Part shown: positions 1 to 5,309 of the stretch, in pieces
Layout: each line of letters opens with the position of its first letter
Position numbering within the stretch: position 1 is the first letter of the stretch
Source of the DNA: Azoarcus sp.
GTDB taxonomy: Bacteria > Pseudomonadota > Gammaproteobacteria > Burkholderiales > Rhodocyclaceae
DNA: 5,309 nt
Assembly: GCA_031259795.1 (NCBI GenBank)
Contig: JAIRLA010000084.1
Coordinates: forward strand, 1 to 5,309
Reading direction: 5' to 3'
Program-made: the position numbers and the translations under genes
The notes under the pieces: generated by a model
Told to the model about the DNA's origin: nothing
Database searches by the model: none
Seen by the model: the letters and a program-made list of their open reading frames with translations, nothing else

Positions 1-306
1 GAACCCGGCCTCGACCGCCTCATCCGCGCCGCTTACAAACTCCTCGGCCTGCAAACCTACTTCACCGCGGGCGTGAAGGAAGTGCGCGCCTGGACGATCC
101 ACAGGGGCGACACCGCGCCGCAGGCCGCCGGCGTCATCCACACCGACTTCGAGCGCGGCTTCATCCGGGCGCAGACCATCGCCTTCGAGGATTTCATCCA
201 GTATCAGGGCGAAGCGGGCGCGAAAGAAGCGGGCAAGATGCGTGCCGAAGGCAAGGACTACATTGTCAGGGACGGAGATGTGATGAATTTCCTGTTCAAT
301 GTATAA
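1..306 (+). CDS. ychF: Redox-regulated ATPase YchF (Obg-like), C-terminal fragment, 5' end outside window
   Basis: The reading frame is open from base 1 to the TAA at 304-306 and encodes the last 101 residues of YchF; the family is about 363 residues, so roughly the first 260, including the whole G domain, lie upstream. What remains is the end of the helical region and the TGS domain. Diagnostic strings are [15 protein letters not shown] (fragment residues 17-31), [14 protein letters not shown] (about 45-58), EAGAKEAGK and the terminal [11 protein letters not shown]. YchF is a cytoplasmic TRAFAC-class P-loop NTPase that prefers ATP to GTP, binds ribosomes and has been linked to stress responses; this is family knowledge, since the nucleotide-binding part is not visible here. 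The TGS domain looks intact and ends at the usual place. The next gene on the same strand starts 284 bp away, so there is no sign of an operon downstream. Confidence 0.96.
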   Translation, partial: EPGLDRLIRAAYKLLGLQTYFTAGVKEVRAWTIHRGDTAPQAAGVIHTDFERGFIRAQTIAFEDFIQYQGEAGAKEAGKMRAEGKDYIVRDGDVMNFLFNV

Positions 307-321
307 CGGCATATATATCCT

Positions 322-369
322 GCATCGGTTCGACAGGCGCATCCCGCATCGGTTCGACAGGCGCATCCC
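322..369. repeat. Perfect 24-bp tandem duplication
   Basis: Two identical head-to-tail copies of a 24-bp unit occupy 322-345 and 346-369, 15 bp after the ychF stop codon. Each copy contains GGTTCGACAGGCGCATCCC. The GGTTCGACAGGC part resembles the start of a dispersed intergenic motif I recall from many beta- and gammaproteobacteria (GGTTCGACAGGCTCACC...), so the unit may be a decayed copy that was then duplicated; this relation is inference. The unit length is a multiple of three, which produces an eight-residue repeat in a minus-strand reading frame, but nothing else supports coding there. Confidence 0.9.
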
Positions 370-383
370 GTCCGTATTGCCTC

Positions 384-400
384 GCGCGGGGCCGCCGCGC
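384..400. other. GC stem-loop downstream of ychF
   Basis: GCGCGG at 384-389 pairs perfectly with CCGCGC at 395-400 across a 5-nt loop. It lies 77 bp beyond the ychF stop and could help end that transcript, but no T-run follows it, so a Rho-independent terminator is not supported. In sequence this GC-rich, a 6-bp stem can arise by chance. Confidence 0.3.
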
Positions 401-590
401 AAGCGGATGTCGTAACCAGCGCCGCTTCGCTCCGGATGGGATGACGCTTTTTCATGGGCTTCGGCCTCCCGTCAGGCGGAAAAGGAAAGGCCAGGCGGCG
501 AGGGGGCGAAAGAAAACAAGTGTTGAAGCGAAACAGTCCTGAAACACGTTGAGCGCATGTTTCCCGCGATTGCCCCTGCTCCCCCCTGAC

Positions 591-1802
591 ATGATAAAAC
601 TCATCCCCGTTTCCTTGCTGCGAGTCGGCATGTACGTGCACGATCTCAACTGCGATTGGATCGAGCACAACTTCCTGCGCAATCGCTTTCTCGTCGACAA
701 CGAAAAAACGCTGGAGAAGATCGTCGCGCTCGGAACGCACGAGATCTACATCGACGTCGCGCGCGGCGCGGATGTCGAGAATGCCCCCACGCTGGAAGAA
801 GCCCGGCAGGCGGTCGATACCCAGATCGAAGAACTTGCCCGCCATCACGCCTCCCCGCTCCAGCCGCAACCGGCCACGCTCAACGTGGAGCGCCAGCGCG
901 CCCACAAACTGCACGCCGAGGCCAACCGCATCGTCCATGGCATGATGCATGACGTCCGCTTGGGCAGGCAAATCGAGATCGAGCACATCGAGCCGGTGGT
1001 CGAGCGCATCGTCGCGTCCATTTTCCGCCAGCAGGACGCCCTGCTGCCGCTGGCGCAGCTCAAGAATCACGACGAATACACCTTCCAGCACTCGGTTTCG
1101 GTATGCGCGCTGATGACCACATTCGCCCGCGCCCTCGAACTGCCGCGCGAAATCATCCGCGAAATCGCCATCGGCGCCCTGCTGCACGACGCGGGCAAGG
1201 CCGTGGTGCCCGACGCGATCCTGAACAAACCGGGCAAGCTCACCGACGAGGAATTCATCCAGATGAAATCGCACGTCGTGCAGAGCAAGATCATCCTGGA
1301 AGCCACGCCGGGCATCAGCCCCATCGCGCTCGCCGTCGCCGCCCAGCACCACGAGCGTTACGACGGCAGCGGTTATCCAAACAAGCTGCAAGGCGAAGAG
1401 ATCAGCCGCTACGGCCAGATGAGCGCCATCGTCGACGTCTACGACGCCATCACCTCGAACCGCTGCTACCACAAAGGCATTCCCCCCACCGAAGCGCTGC
1501 GCAAAATCCTCGAATGGAGCAAATTCCATTTCAACCCCGAACTGACGCAGATATTCATCCGCTCGCTCGGCATCTATCCCACCGGCTCACTGGTGCGGCT
1601 GGAAAGCGGGCGACTCGCCATCGTCGAAGCGCAGCATCCGGACAACCTCATGCAACCCAAGATCAAAGTCATCTTCCACACCAGCGGCCATTACCTGCCC
1701 TCCCAGAACATCGACCTGCGCTATTCGCAGGATCGCATCGTGGGTTACGAAGATTTCGAACACTGGAAAATCGACCCGGCGCAATGGTGCGTGGCGGATT
1801 GA
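591..1802 (+). CDS. HD-GYP domain cyclic di-GMP phosphodiesterase with N-terminal DUF3391
   Basis: Predicted 403-residue cytoplasmic enzyme that hydrolyses cyclic di-GMP, in the family to GMP. Residues about 2-130 match DUF3391, with the typical opening IPVSLLRVGMYVHDLNCDW and the GTHEIYIDVARGADV segment. The HD-GYP domain covers about 150-330: H167 in YTFQHS, the HD pair H199-D200 in LLHDAGK, H228, H253-H254 in HHERYDGSGYP (GYP at 261-263) and D282 in VDVYDA. All core metal ligands and the GYP signature are present, so activity is expected. HDAGK replaces the commoner HDIGK. The residue four before H167 is Y163, where trinuclear-iron members carry Glu, which suggests a two-metal site. No membrane segment or sensor domain is evident. 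ATG 591 was chosen because family proteins begin at this point; an in-frame TTG at 549 would add 14 unconserved residues. No Shine-Dalgarno precedes either start. The gene stands alone between two repeat-bearing gaps. Confidence 0.93.
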   Translation: MIKLIPVSLLRVGMYVHDLNCDWIEHNFLRNRFLVDNEKTLEKIVALGTHEIYIDVARGADVENAPTLEEARQAVDTQIEELARHHASPLQPQPATLNVERQRAHKLHAEANRIVHGMMHDVRLGRQIEIEHIEPVVERIVASIFRQQDALLPLAQLKNHDEYTFQHSVSVCALMTTFARALELPREIIREIAIGALLHDAGKAVVPDAILNKPGKLTDEEFIQMKSHVVQSKIILEATPGISPIALAVAAQHHERYDGSGYPNKLQGEEISRYGQMSAIVDVYDAITSNRCYHKGIPPTEALRKILEWSKFHFNPELTQIFIRSLGIYPTGSLVRLESGRLAIVEAQHPDNLMQPKIKVIFHTSGHYLPSQNIDLRYSQDRIVGYEDFEHWKIDPAQWCVAD

Positions 1803-1840
1803 CGTCAGGGATCGGGAATCAGGGCTCGGACTCATCCAGC

Positions 1841-1893
1841 GACGCGGCAATCCCCCGCCTCATCATTGCGAGGCCGCAGGCCCGTGGCAATCC
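1841..1893. repeat. REP-like palindromic repeat, one half-unit plus one full unit
   Basis: GGCAATCC at 1846-1853 looks like the right half of one unit. A complete unit follows: TCATTGCGAGG at 1863-1873 and GGCAATCC at 1886-1893. In the full unit ATTGC (1865-1869) pairs with GCAAT (1887-1891), and inside it GGCC (1872-1875) pairs with GGCC (1879-1882) over a 3-nt loop. The layout matches a dispersed element seen in many bacterial genomes, roughly CGTCATTGCGAGG...GGCAATCC (family recollection). Function is unknown; such elements act as transcript-end structures or are mobilised by RAYT transposases in other systems. No transposase is visible nearby. Confidence 0.75.
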
Positions 1894-1906
1894 AGTTCGT
1901 TCTATC

Positions 1907-1921
1907 CGGCGCGAAGCGCCG
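1907..1921. other. Perfect 6-bp hairpin with GAA triloop
   Basis: CGGCGC (1907-1912) pairs perfectly with GCGCCG (1916-1921) around the loop GAA. The sequence resembles the GCGAAGCGC centre of the REP-like element family in this gap and may be a leftover centre of another unit. It is followed by CTGTTTC, too few T residues for a confident intrinsic terminator of the HD-GYP gene, though that role is possible. Confidence 0.45.
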
Positions 1922-1985
1922 CTGTTTCAGAGTGTGTAGATGTAGATACCTATGCTGCGGGAGGCGAGGGGAATCCATCGGGAGA

Positions 1986-2053
1986 CCTCGTCATTGCGAG
2001 GACGCTCCCCACTTCGCCATTGCGAGGCGGGGCGCTATTCCCGTGCCGGGAAT
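1986..2053. repeat. Two further degenerate REP-like half-units in direct orientation, ending in a hairpin
   Basis: Bases 1986-2001 match 1858-1873 at 15 of 16 positions (core TCATTGCGAGG). A third copy of the core, CCATTGCGAGG, follows at 2017-2027 in the same orientation. The expected right half GGCAATCC is missing and only a degraded GCTATTCCC lies at about 2034-2042. The segment ends in a perfect inverted repeat, ATTCCCG (2037-2043) and CGGGAAT (2047-2053), with loop TGC. The loss of right halves suggests decay or unit-internal deletion. Confidence 0.65.
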
Positions 2054-2169
2054 GGACTCTATTACCACTATTCGACGGGGAGCGCATACACTCGAACACA
2101 TTGCCCTCATTGCCAGCAAGCGCAGGATGGCAGAAACTTCCCGCTCATACCATCGCCCATAAAACACAA

Positions 2170-2177
2170 AGGAAGGA
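2170..2177 (+). promoter_or_regulatory. Shine-Dalgarno for the EF-G-like gene
   Basis: AGGAAGGA lies 6 nt before the ATG at 2184 (the GGAAGG core is 7 nt upstream), in a locally A-rich stretch. It fixes the start of the EF-G-like protein and contrasts with the absence of any such site before the HD-GYP gene. Confidence 0.8.
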
Positions 2178-2183
2178 ATCGTC

Positions 2184-4178
2184 ATGACGCCAAGCTCAGT
2201 ACACGACATCCGCAACATCACCCTGCTCGGCCAGACTGGCAGTGGTAAAACAAGCTTGCTCAAGGCTTTGCTCAGCGCCGCCGGCGTCGAGGGCAACGGC
2301 AATGGCGCGGGCGCGCATTCGCTCGCGTCGACGCTGGCTCATCTGGAGTGGGCCGGACACTGGATCAATCTGCTCGATACGCCGGGATTGCCCGACCTTG
2401 CCGGGCGGGCGCTGGCGACGCTGGAGGCGGTCGAGACCGCCGCTATCGTCATCAATGCCGCCTCCGGCATCGAAAGCGGCGCGCGGCGGATGATGGCGGC
2501 CGCCGAGGGCAAGTGCCGCCTTATCATCGTCAACAAGATCGACGCCGGCGGCGATTTTGGCGCGCTCATGGAAGCAATCACCGCCGCTTTCGGGCGCGAA
2601 TGCCTGCCGCTCAACCTGCCCGCGCCCGATGCCAGCGCCGTGACAGATTGTTTCTTTGCCCCCGATGCCCGGGCCGCCACCGCTTTTTCCAGCATCGACG
2701 CGGCGCACGAGGCTATCGTCGACCAGGTCATCGAACTCGATGAAGACCTGATGGCGCGTTATCTCGAACAGGGCGAAGCGCTCGCGCCCGAACAACTCCA
2801 CGCGCCTTTCGAAGCGGCGTTGCGCGACGGCCACTTGATCCCCGTCTGCTTCGTTTCCGCCCAGACGGGCGCCGGGCTGCGCGAACTGCTCGATATCCTC
2901 GGCAAGCTGATGCCCGATCCCACCGAAGGCAATCCGCCGCGATTCCTCAGGGGCGAAGGCGCCGGCGCCGTCCCGGTCGAGGTCGCGCCCGATCCGGCGC
3001 GTCACGCGCTCGCGCACGTTTTCCAGATCAGCAATGACCCTTATCGCGGCAAGATTGCTCTCTTCCGCGTCCATCAAGGCACGATTTCGCCGGGCAGCTC
3101 ACTTTTCATCGGCGACGGGCGCAAGCCGTTCAAGGTCGCGCATCTCCTGCGCCTGCAAGGACAGAACACCAGCGAAACCAAGCTCGCGGTGCCCGGCGAT
3201 CTGTGCGCGGTTTCCCGCATCGAAGAGTTGCATCACGATGCCGTGCTGCACGACTCGCACGACGAAGATTTTTTCCACTTGCATCCGCCCGCTTATCCGC
3301 AGCCGGTCTATGGTCTCGCCCTCATCGCCCGCAAGGCCGCCGACGAGCAACGCCTGGGCGAAGCCCTCGCCCGCATTGCCGATGAAGACCCCTGCATCGA
3401 AGTCGGCTACGATCCGCGCAGCCGTCATACCGTGGTGCGCGGCCTCGGCGCGCAGCATCTGAAGATCGTCCTCGAAGAGTTGTCGACGCGCTGGAACCTC
3501 GAACTCGACACCGCCCCGCCCGCGATTCCCTACCGCGAAACCATCACCGCCACCGCCGAAGCGCGCTATCGCCACAAGAAACAAAGCGGCGGCGCGGGGC
3601 AATTCGGCGAAGTCGCCCTGCGCGTAGAGCCATTGCCGCGCGGCGCGGGCATCGAATTCGGCGACGAGGTCAAGGGCGGCGCGATTCCCGTGCAGTTCAT
3701 GCCGGCAGTGGAAAAGGGGGTGCGCCAAGCGGTGGCCGAAGGCGCGCTCGCCGGTTATCCCATCCACGACGTGCGGGTCGTCATCACCGACGGCAAGCAT
3801 CACGCGGTCGATTCCAACGAAGTCTCCTTCGTCACCGCCGGACGCCACGCGCTGATCGACGCCGTGCTCGCCGCCCGCCCGCAGATCCTCGAACCGATCG
3901 TCGGAGTCCAGGTCAAGGTCGCCGATAACCATTTCGGCAACGTCAGCGCCGAACTTTCCGGGCGGCGCGGACGCGTCACCGGCACCGACAGCCCCGCCAG
4001 CGGCTGGACGCTGATTACCGCCTCGGTGCCGATGGCCGACATGGACGGCTTCGAGGCGCGCCTGAAAGCGCTGTGCGCGGGCGAGAGTGAATTCGCCATC
4101 GAAGCGGGCGGCTACGAGCCGGTCACGAACGACGTGCAGGCGCGGCTGGTGAATGAATACGGCGGACGGGCGCAGTAG
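2184..4178 (+). CDS. Elongation factor G-like GTPase (EF-G2/FusA2-type paralogue) with truncated switch I
   Basis: A 664-residue translational GTPase relative, slightly shorter than EF-G (about 700). G domain: P-loop GQTGSGKT (16-23), DTPG (65-68), NKID (117-120), SAQ (225-227). Domain II is about 270-358 and domain III about 373-445. Domain IV is about 448-565, with QSGGAGQFG (467-475) and the TDGKHHAVDSNEVSF stretch (535-549). Domain V is about 568-645, with ILEPIVGVQVKV and SGRRGRVTG. True EF-G moves tRNA and mRNA on the ribosome. Here switch I is largely gone: only about 41 residues separate the P-loop from DTPG, against about 60 in EF-G, and a Gly/Asn/Ala run (37-44) replaces the region with the conserved Thr. 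The catalytic His after DTPG is Leu69. The shape of domains II-V suggests it still binds ribosomes, but normal GTP hydrolysis is doubtful (inference). It is probably not the housekeeping fusA, because neither rpsL, rpsG nor tuf is adjacent. It appears monocistronic, with a strong Shine-Dalgarno before it and a long hairpin after it. Confidence 0.9.
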   Translation: MTPSSVHDIRNITLLGQTGSGKTSLLKALLSAAGVEGNGNGAGAHSLASTLAHLEWAGHWINLLDTPGLPDLAGRALATLEAVETAAIVINAASGIESGARRMMAAAEGKCRLIIVNKIDAGGDFGALMEAITAAFGRECLPLNLPAPDASAVTDCFFAPDARAATAFSSIDAAHEAIVDQVIELDEDLMARYLEQGEALAPEQLHAPFEAALRDGHLIPVCFVSAQTGAGLRELLDILGKLMPDPTEGNPPRFLRGEGAGAVPVEVAPDPARHALAHVFQISNDPYRGKIALFRVHQGTISPGSSLFIGDGRKPFKVAHLLRLQGQNTSETKLAVPGDLCAVSRIEELHHDAVLHDSHDEDFFHLHPPAYPQPVYGLALIARKAADEQRLGEALARIADEDPCIEVGYDPRSRHTVVRGLGAQHLKIVLEELSTRWNLELDTAPPAIPYRETITATAEARYRHKKQSGGAGQFGEVALRVEPLPRGAGIEFGDEVKGGAIPVQFMPAVEKGVRQAVAEGALAGYPIHDVRVVITDGKHHAVDSNEVSFVTAGRHALIDAVLAARPQILEPIVGVQVKVADNHFGNVSAELSGRRGRVTGTDSPASGWTLITASVPMADMDGFEARLKALCAGESEFAIEAGGYEPVTNDVQARLVNEYGGRAQ

Positions 4179-4195
4179 CCGCCCGGCCCCGCGCG

Positions 4196-4230
4196 GCGGA
4201 TCGGGCGTCGAAATCCGGCGCCCGCTCCGC
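4196..4230. terminator. Long inverted repeat after the EF-G-like gene, likely transcript-end hairpin
   Basis: GCGGA (4196-4200) pairs with TCCGC (4226-4230), and CGGGCGTCG (4202-4210) pairs with CGGCGCCCG (4216-4224). The result is 14 base pairs with one T/C mismatch and one G-U pair around the 5-nt loop AAATC. The stem begins 17 nt after the TAG stop. No T-run follows directly (TTCGATCC comes next), so it is not a textbook intrinsic terminator; it may stop transcription less efficiently, protect the mRNA 3' end or work with Rho. The pairing itself is read directly from the sequence, while the role is inference. Confidence 0.55.
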
Positions 4231-4245
4231 TTCGATCCATCGCTT

Positions 4246-4276
4246 TTGCGGGACGATACTTTTCCCGCAATCGTCC
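4246..4276. promoter_or_regulatory. Two overlapping, mutually exclusive stem-loops upstream of the membrane-protein gene
   Basis: TTGCGGGA (4246-4253) is perfectly complementary to TCCCGCAA (4263-4270). GGACGAT (4251-4257) is perfectly complementary to ATCGTCC (4270-4276). The arms overlap, so only one stem can form at a time. The block lies 56 nt before the ATG at 4333. If transcribed it would be a small two-state leader; as DNA either palindrome could be a protein binding site. No matching terminator or anti-Shine-Dalgarno arm was found, so a switch role remains speculative. Confidence 0.35.
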
Positions 4277-4321
4277 ATATCCCCATCGGGAAGAGTGCGA
4301 TACTGGCCGTCCCGATGGCAC

Positions 4322-4326
4322 GGAGG
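4322..4326 (+). promoter_or_regulatory. Shine-Dalgarno GGAGG that sets the membrane-protein start
   Basis: GGAGG lies 6 nt before the ATG at 4333. The alternative ATG at 4315 has no such site, and the frame upstream of it, open back to 4153 within the EF-G-like gene, is polar and Arg-rich, unlike the protein family. Confidence 0.85.
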
Positions 4327-4332
4327 CTTTTC

Positions 4333-5127
4333 ATGGCGGCAAAAATCCTGCCCGCTTCGGCGGGATGGCAGTGGTTGAGATCAGGTACAAATTTGGTGCT
4401 GCGTCACCCCGCACCGCTCAGCCTGTCGACTTTCCTCGTTGTGCTTTGCACTTTTGCGCTGAGCTGGCTCCCGGTATTGGGATCGATCATCAACATATTG
4501 CTCGGCAGCATCGTGATCGCGGGATTGGCTGCCATCTACCGTGGCGTGGAAAAAGGAGAAGAGGCTTCCCTCGATCTCTTTCTGCATCCCGTCGAAGAGA
4601 AATCGACGCCATTGCTGATCCTCTCGGCAGTCTATTTCGCTGCGGTAACAGCAATAACACTGATTGTGTACGTGGTCTCGCTCGCTACCGACGTAGATAT
4701 TGCCCAGCTTGCCACCCAACTCGACAATTCCAGCCATCTCCCTGACATCAACGCCACAATCAGGATATTGTCTGTATTGCTTGTTTTCGGACTGCTCTGG
4801 TTTGCCCTGATGGTTCCTGTCCTGATGGCTTACTGGTTTTCGCCTTTCCTGATCGCCTGGCATGGCATGCCTGTCGGTAAAGCGCTCAGGACCAGTTTCG
4901 CCGCTTGCCTGGGCAACTGGAAAGCTTTTCTCGTGAACGGGCTGGTCTGGCTACTTGCCGGCTGGATTTACGCCGTTGTCGCGGGAATCATTTTTGCAAT
5001 CTCCGTGATCGCGGGCTTACTGGCTATGTTCGCCATCACGCTGTCCATCCTCATCCCCGCCACATTCGCCAATTACTATTTCAGCTACAAAACGATATTC
5101 CCGGAACAGGAAACCCCGGAAAAATAG
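4333..5127 (+). CDS. BPSS1780-family polytopic inner-membrane protein
   Basis: A 264-residue integral membrane protein of unknown function. The N-terminus MAAKILPASAGWQWLRSG has the ILPASxGWQW opening typical of the BPSS1780 family (named after a Burkholderia pseudomallei locus), and the tail ATFANYYFSYKTIF also fits that family. Hydrophobic segments lie at about 29-45, 47-68, 93-116, 145-168, 197-222 and 224-247, giving about six membrane spans. The polar loop at 69-92 contains YRGVEKGEEASLDLF, and a second polar loop lies at 117-144. No catalytic motif, signal peptide or transporter signature is visible. The start at 4333 follows GGAGG and matches the family opening. Codons are less GC-biased than in the EF-G-like gene, partly because of the hydrophobic composition. 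The neighbour upstream is 154 bp away behind a hairpin, so the gene probably has its own promoter. The gene ends 12 bp from the convergent minus-strand gene. Confidence 0.85.
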   Translation: MAAKILPASAGWQWLRSGTNLVLRHPAPLSLSTFLVVLCTFALSWLPVLGSIINILLGSIVIAGLAAIYRGVEKGEEASLDLFLHPVEEKSTPLLILSAVYFAAVTAITLIVYVVSLATDVDIAQLATQLDNSSHLPDINATIRILSVLLVFGLLWFALMVPVLMAYWFSPFLIAWHGMPVGKALRTSFAACLGNWKAFLVNGLVWLLAGWIYAVVAGIIFAISVIAGLLAMFAITLSILIPATFANYYFSYKTIFPEQETPEK

Positions 5128-5139
5128 CGCGCCGTTTTT

Positions 5140-5309
5140 TCAGACCGGGAGATCCAGCGCGGCGAGGAGCGCGGCGAAGGAGGCGTCCGTGCTTTTTCCC
5201 GCTGTATCAATGACGATGCGCGCTTTCGTCCAGGCGTGATATTCGCGCCTTTCGACTTCCGGCCATGTCGGCAGCCTGAGTCCCGCAACGGTCGCGCGGC
5301 GGGTTTCGA
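5140..5309 (-). CDS. Unidentified protein, C-terminal 55 residues (possible P-loop kinase-like ATPase)
   Basis: On the minus strand a frame is open from the window edge (first complete codon at 5307-5305) to the TGA at 5142-5140. It encodes 55 residues ending AALDLPV. Readable features are LPTWPEVERREYHAW (residues 12-26), ARIVIDTAGKSTDASF (29-44) and an Ala/Leu-rich final helix. A beta-strand ARIVIDTAG followed by a helix resembles the C-terminal end of predicted P-loop kinases of the AAA_33/COG0645 kind, but this is weak and the P-loop would lie outside the window. This frame was preferred over the other minus frames because its composition alternates like a folded protein, its stop falls just short of the convergent gene, and the competing frame would run into the membrane-protein gene with Arg/Ser-rich sequence. 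Confidence 0.6.
   Translation of the reverse strand, partial: ETRRATVAGLRLPTWPEVERREYHAWTKARIVIDTAGKSTDASFAALLAALDLPV

Larger units (their letters stand above)
1803..2183. other. 381-bp intergenic region rich in REP-like repeats
   Basis: No credible gene is present on either strand; short open frames here run through the repeats and resemble no known family. The gap holds degenerate palindromic repeat units (1841-1893 and 1986-2053), a separate GC hairpin (1907-1921) and, at the right end, the ribosome binding site of the EF-G-like gene. The promoter of that gene should lie here, but no convincing -35/-10 pair could be picked. A TATGCT hexamer at 1951-1956 has no matching -35. Confidence 0.75.

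Noticed and set aside
289..317. Possible promoter: TTCCTG, 17-bp spacer, TATATA
   Set aside because: The -10 is fair but the -35 matches at only two positions, and the pair overlaps the end of ychF about 275 bp from the next gene. Not enough to call.
549..590. TTG start giving the HD-GYP protein 14 extra residues
   Set aside because: The extra residues are not like the family N-terminus, while IPVSLLRVGMYVHDL right after ATG 591 is. There is no Shine-Dalgarno before the TTG.
258..1529. 423-codon open frame on the minus strand
   Set aside because: It lies antisense to the well-supported HD-GYP gene, has the Asp/Arg/Val-rich composition typical of GC-rich antisense frames, and resembles no family. 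Its eight-residue repeat comes from the 24-bp tandem duplication.
1866..2248. Two overlapping 98-codon plus-strand frames in the intergenic region
   Set aside because: They run through the REP-like repeats, have no ribosome binding site or family resemblance, and one runs into the EF-G-like coding region in another frame.
4153..4332. 60-residue N-terminal extension of the membrane protein, overlapping the EF-G-like gene
   Set aside because: The extension is polar and Arg-rich, crosses the strong hairpin, and is not needed: GGAGG at 4322-4326 serves the ATG at 4333, where the family opening begins.
3099..4334. 411-codon open frame on the minus strand
   Set aside because: It is antisense to the EF-G-like gene, whose codons encode recognisable domains II to V. 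The minus frame is a by-product of high GC.
5085..5288. 67-codon minus-strand frame at the right end
   Set aside because: Its composition is Arg/Ser/Pro-rich, and it overlaps the end of the membrane-protein gene. The neighbouring minus frame ending at 5140 gives a more protein-like sequence.

Overview
The window looks like ordinary chromosome from a GC-rich betaproteobacterium. The evidence is the gene families: a YchF C-terminus, a DUF3391/HD-GYP phosphodiesterase, a divergent EF-G-like GTPase and a BPSS1780-type membrane protein, the last being mostly betaproteobacterial. Intergenic repeats built on the core TCATTGCGAGG...GGCAATCC also fit an environmental proteobacterium. The genus cannot be fixed from the sequence alone; Rhodocyclales, Nitrosomonadales or Gallionellaceae-like lineages are guesses.

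Layout from left to right: (1) bases 1-306 are the last 101 codons of ychF, a ribosome-associated ATPase. (2) Bases 307-590 are a gap with a perfect 24-bp tandem duplication and a small GC stem-loop. (3) Bases 591-1802 encode a 403-residue HD-GYP protein, predicted to degrade cyclic di-GMP. (4) Bases 1803-2183 are a 381-bp gap filled with degenerate REP-like palindromic repeats. (5) Bases 2184-4178 encode a 664-residue EF-G paralogue whose G domain has lost most of switch I and the catalytic His after DTPG. (6) Bases 4179-4332 hold a long terminator-like inverted repeat and then two overlapping, mutually exclusive stems. (7) Bases 4333-5127 encode a 264-residue polytopic membrane protein with a clear Shine-Dalgarno. 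(8) Bases 5140-5309 on the minus strand are the last 55 codons of an unidentified gene that converges on the membrane-protein gene, leaving 12 bp between the stops.

No operon is evident. The three complete genes share a strand but are separated by gaps of 154 to 381 bp that contain repeats or hairpins, so each is probably transcribed separately. No shared pathway can be read from the sequence: the genes touch ribosome-associated NTPases (YchF, EF-G-like), c-di-GMP signalling and an uncharacterised membrane protein. The best lead is the EF-G-like protein, which keeps the P-loop, DTPG, NKxD and all ribosome-facing domains but has a rebuilt switch I, so its GTPase cycle is probably not that of EF-G. 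I saw no mobile element, CRISPR array, tRNA or rRNA.
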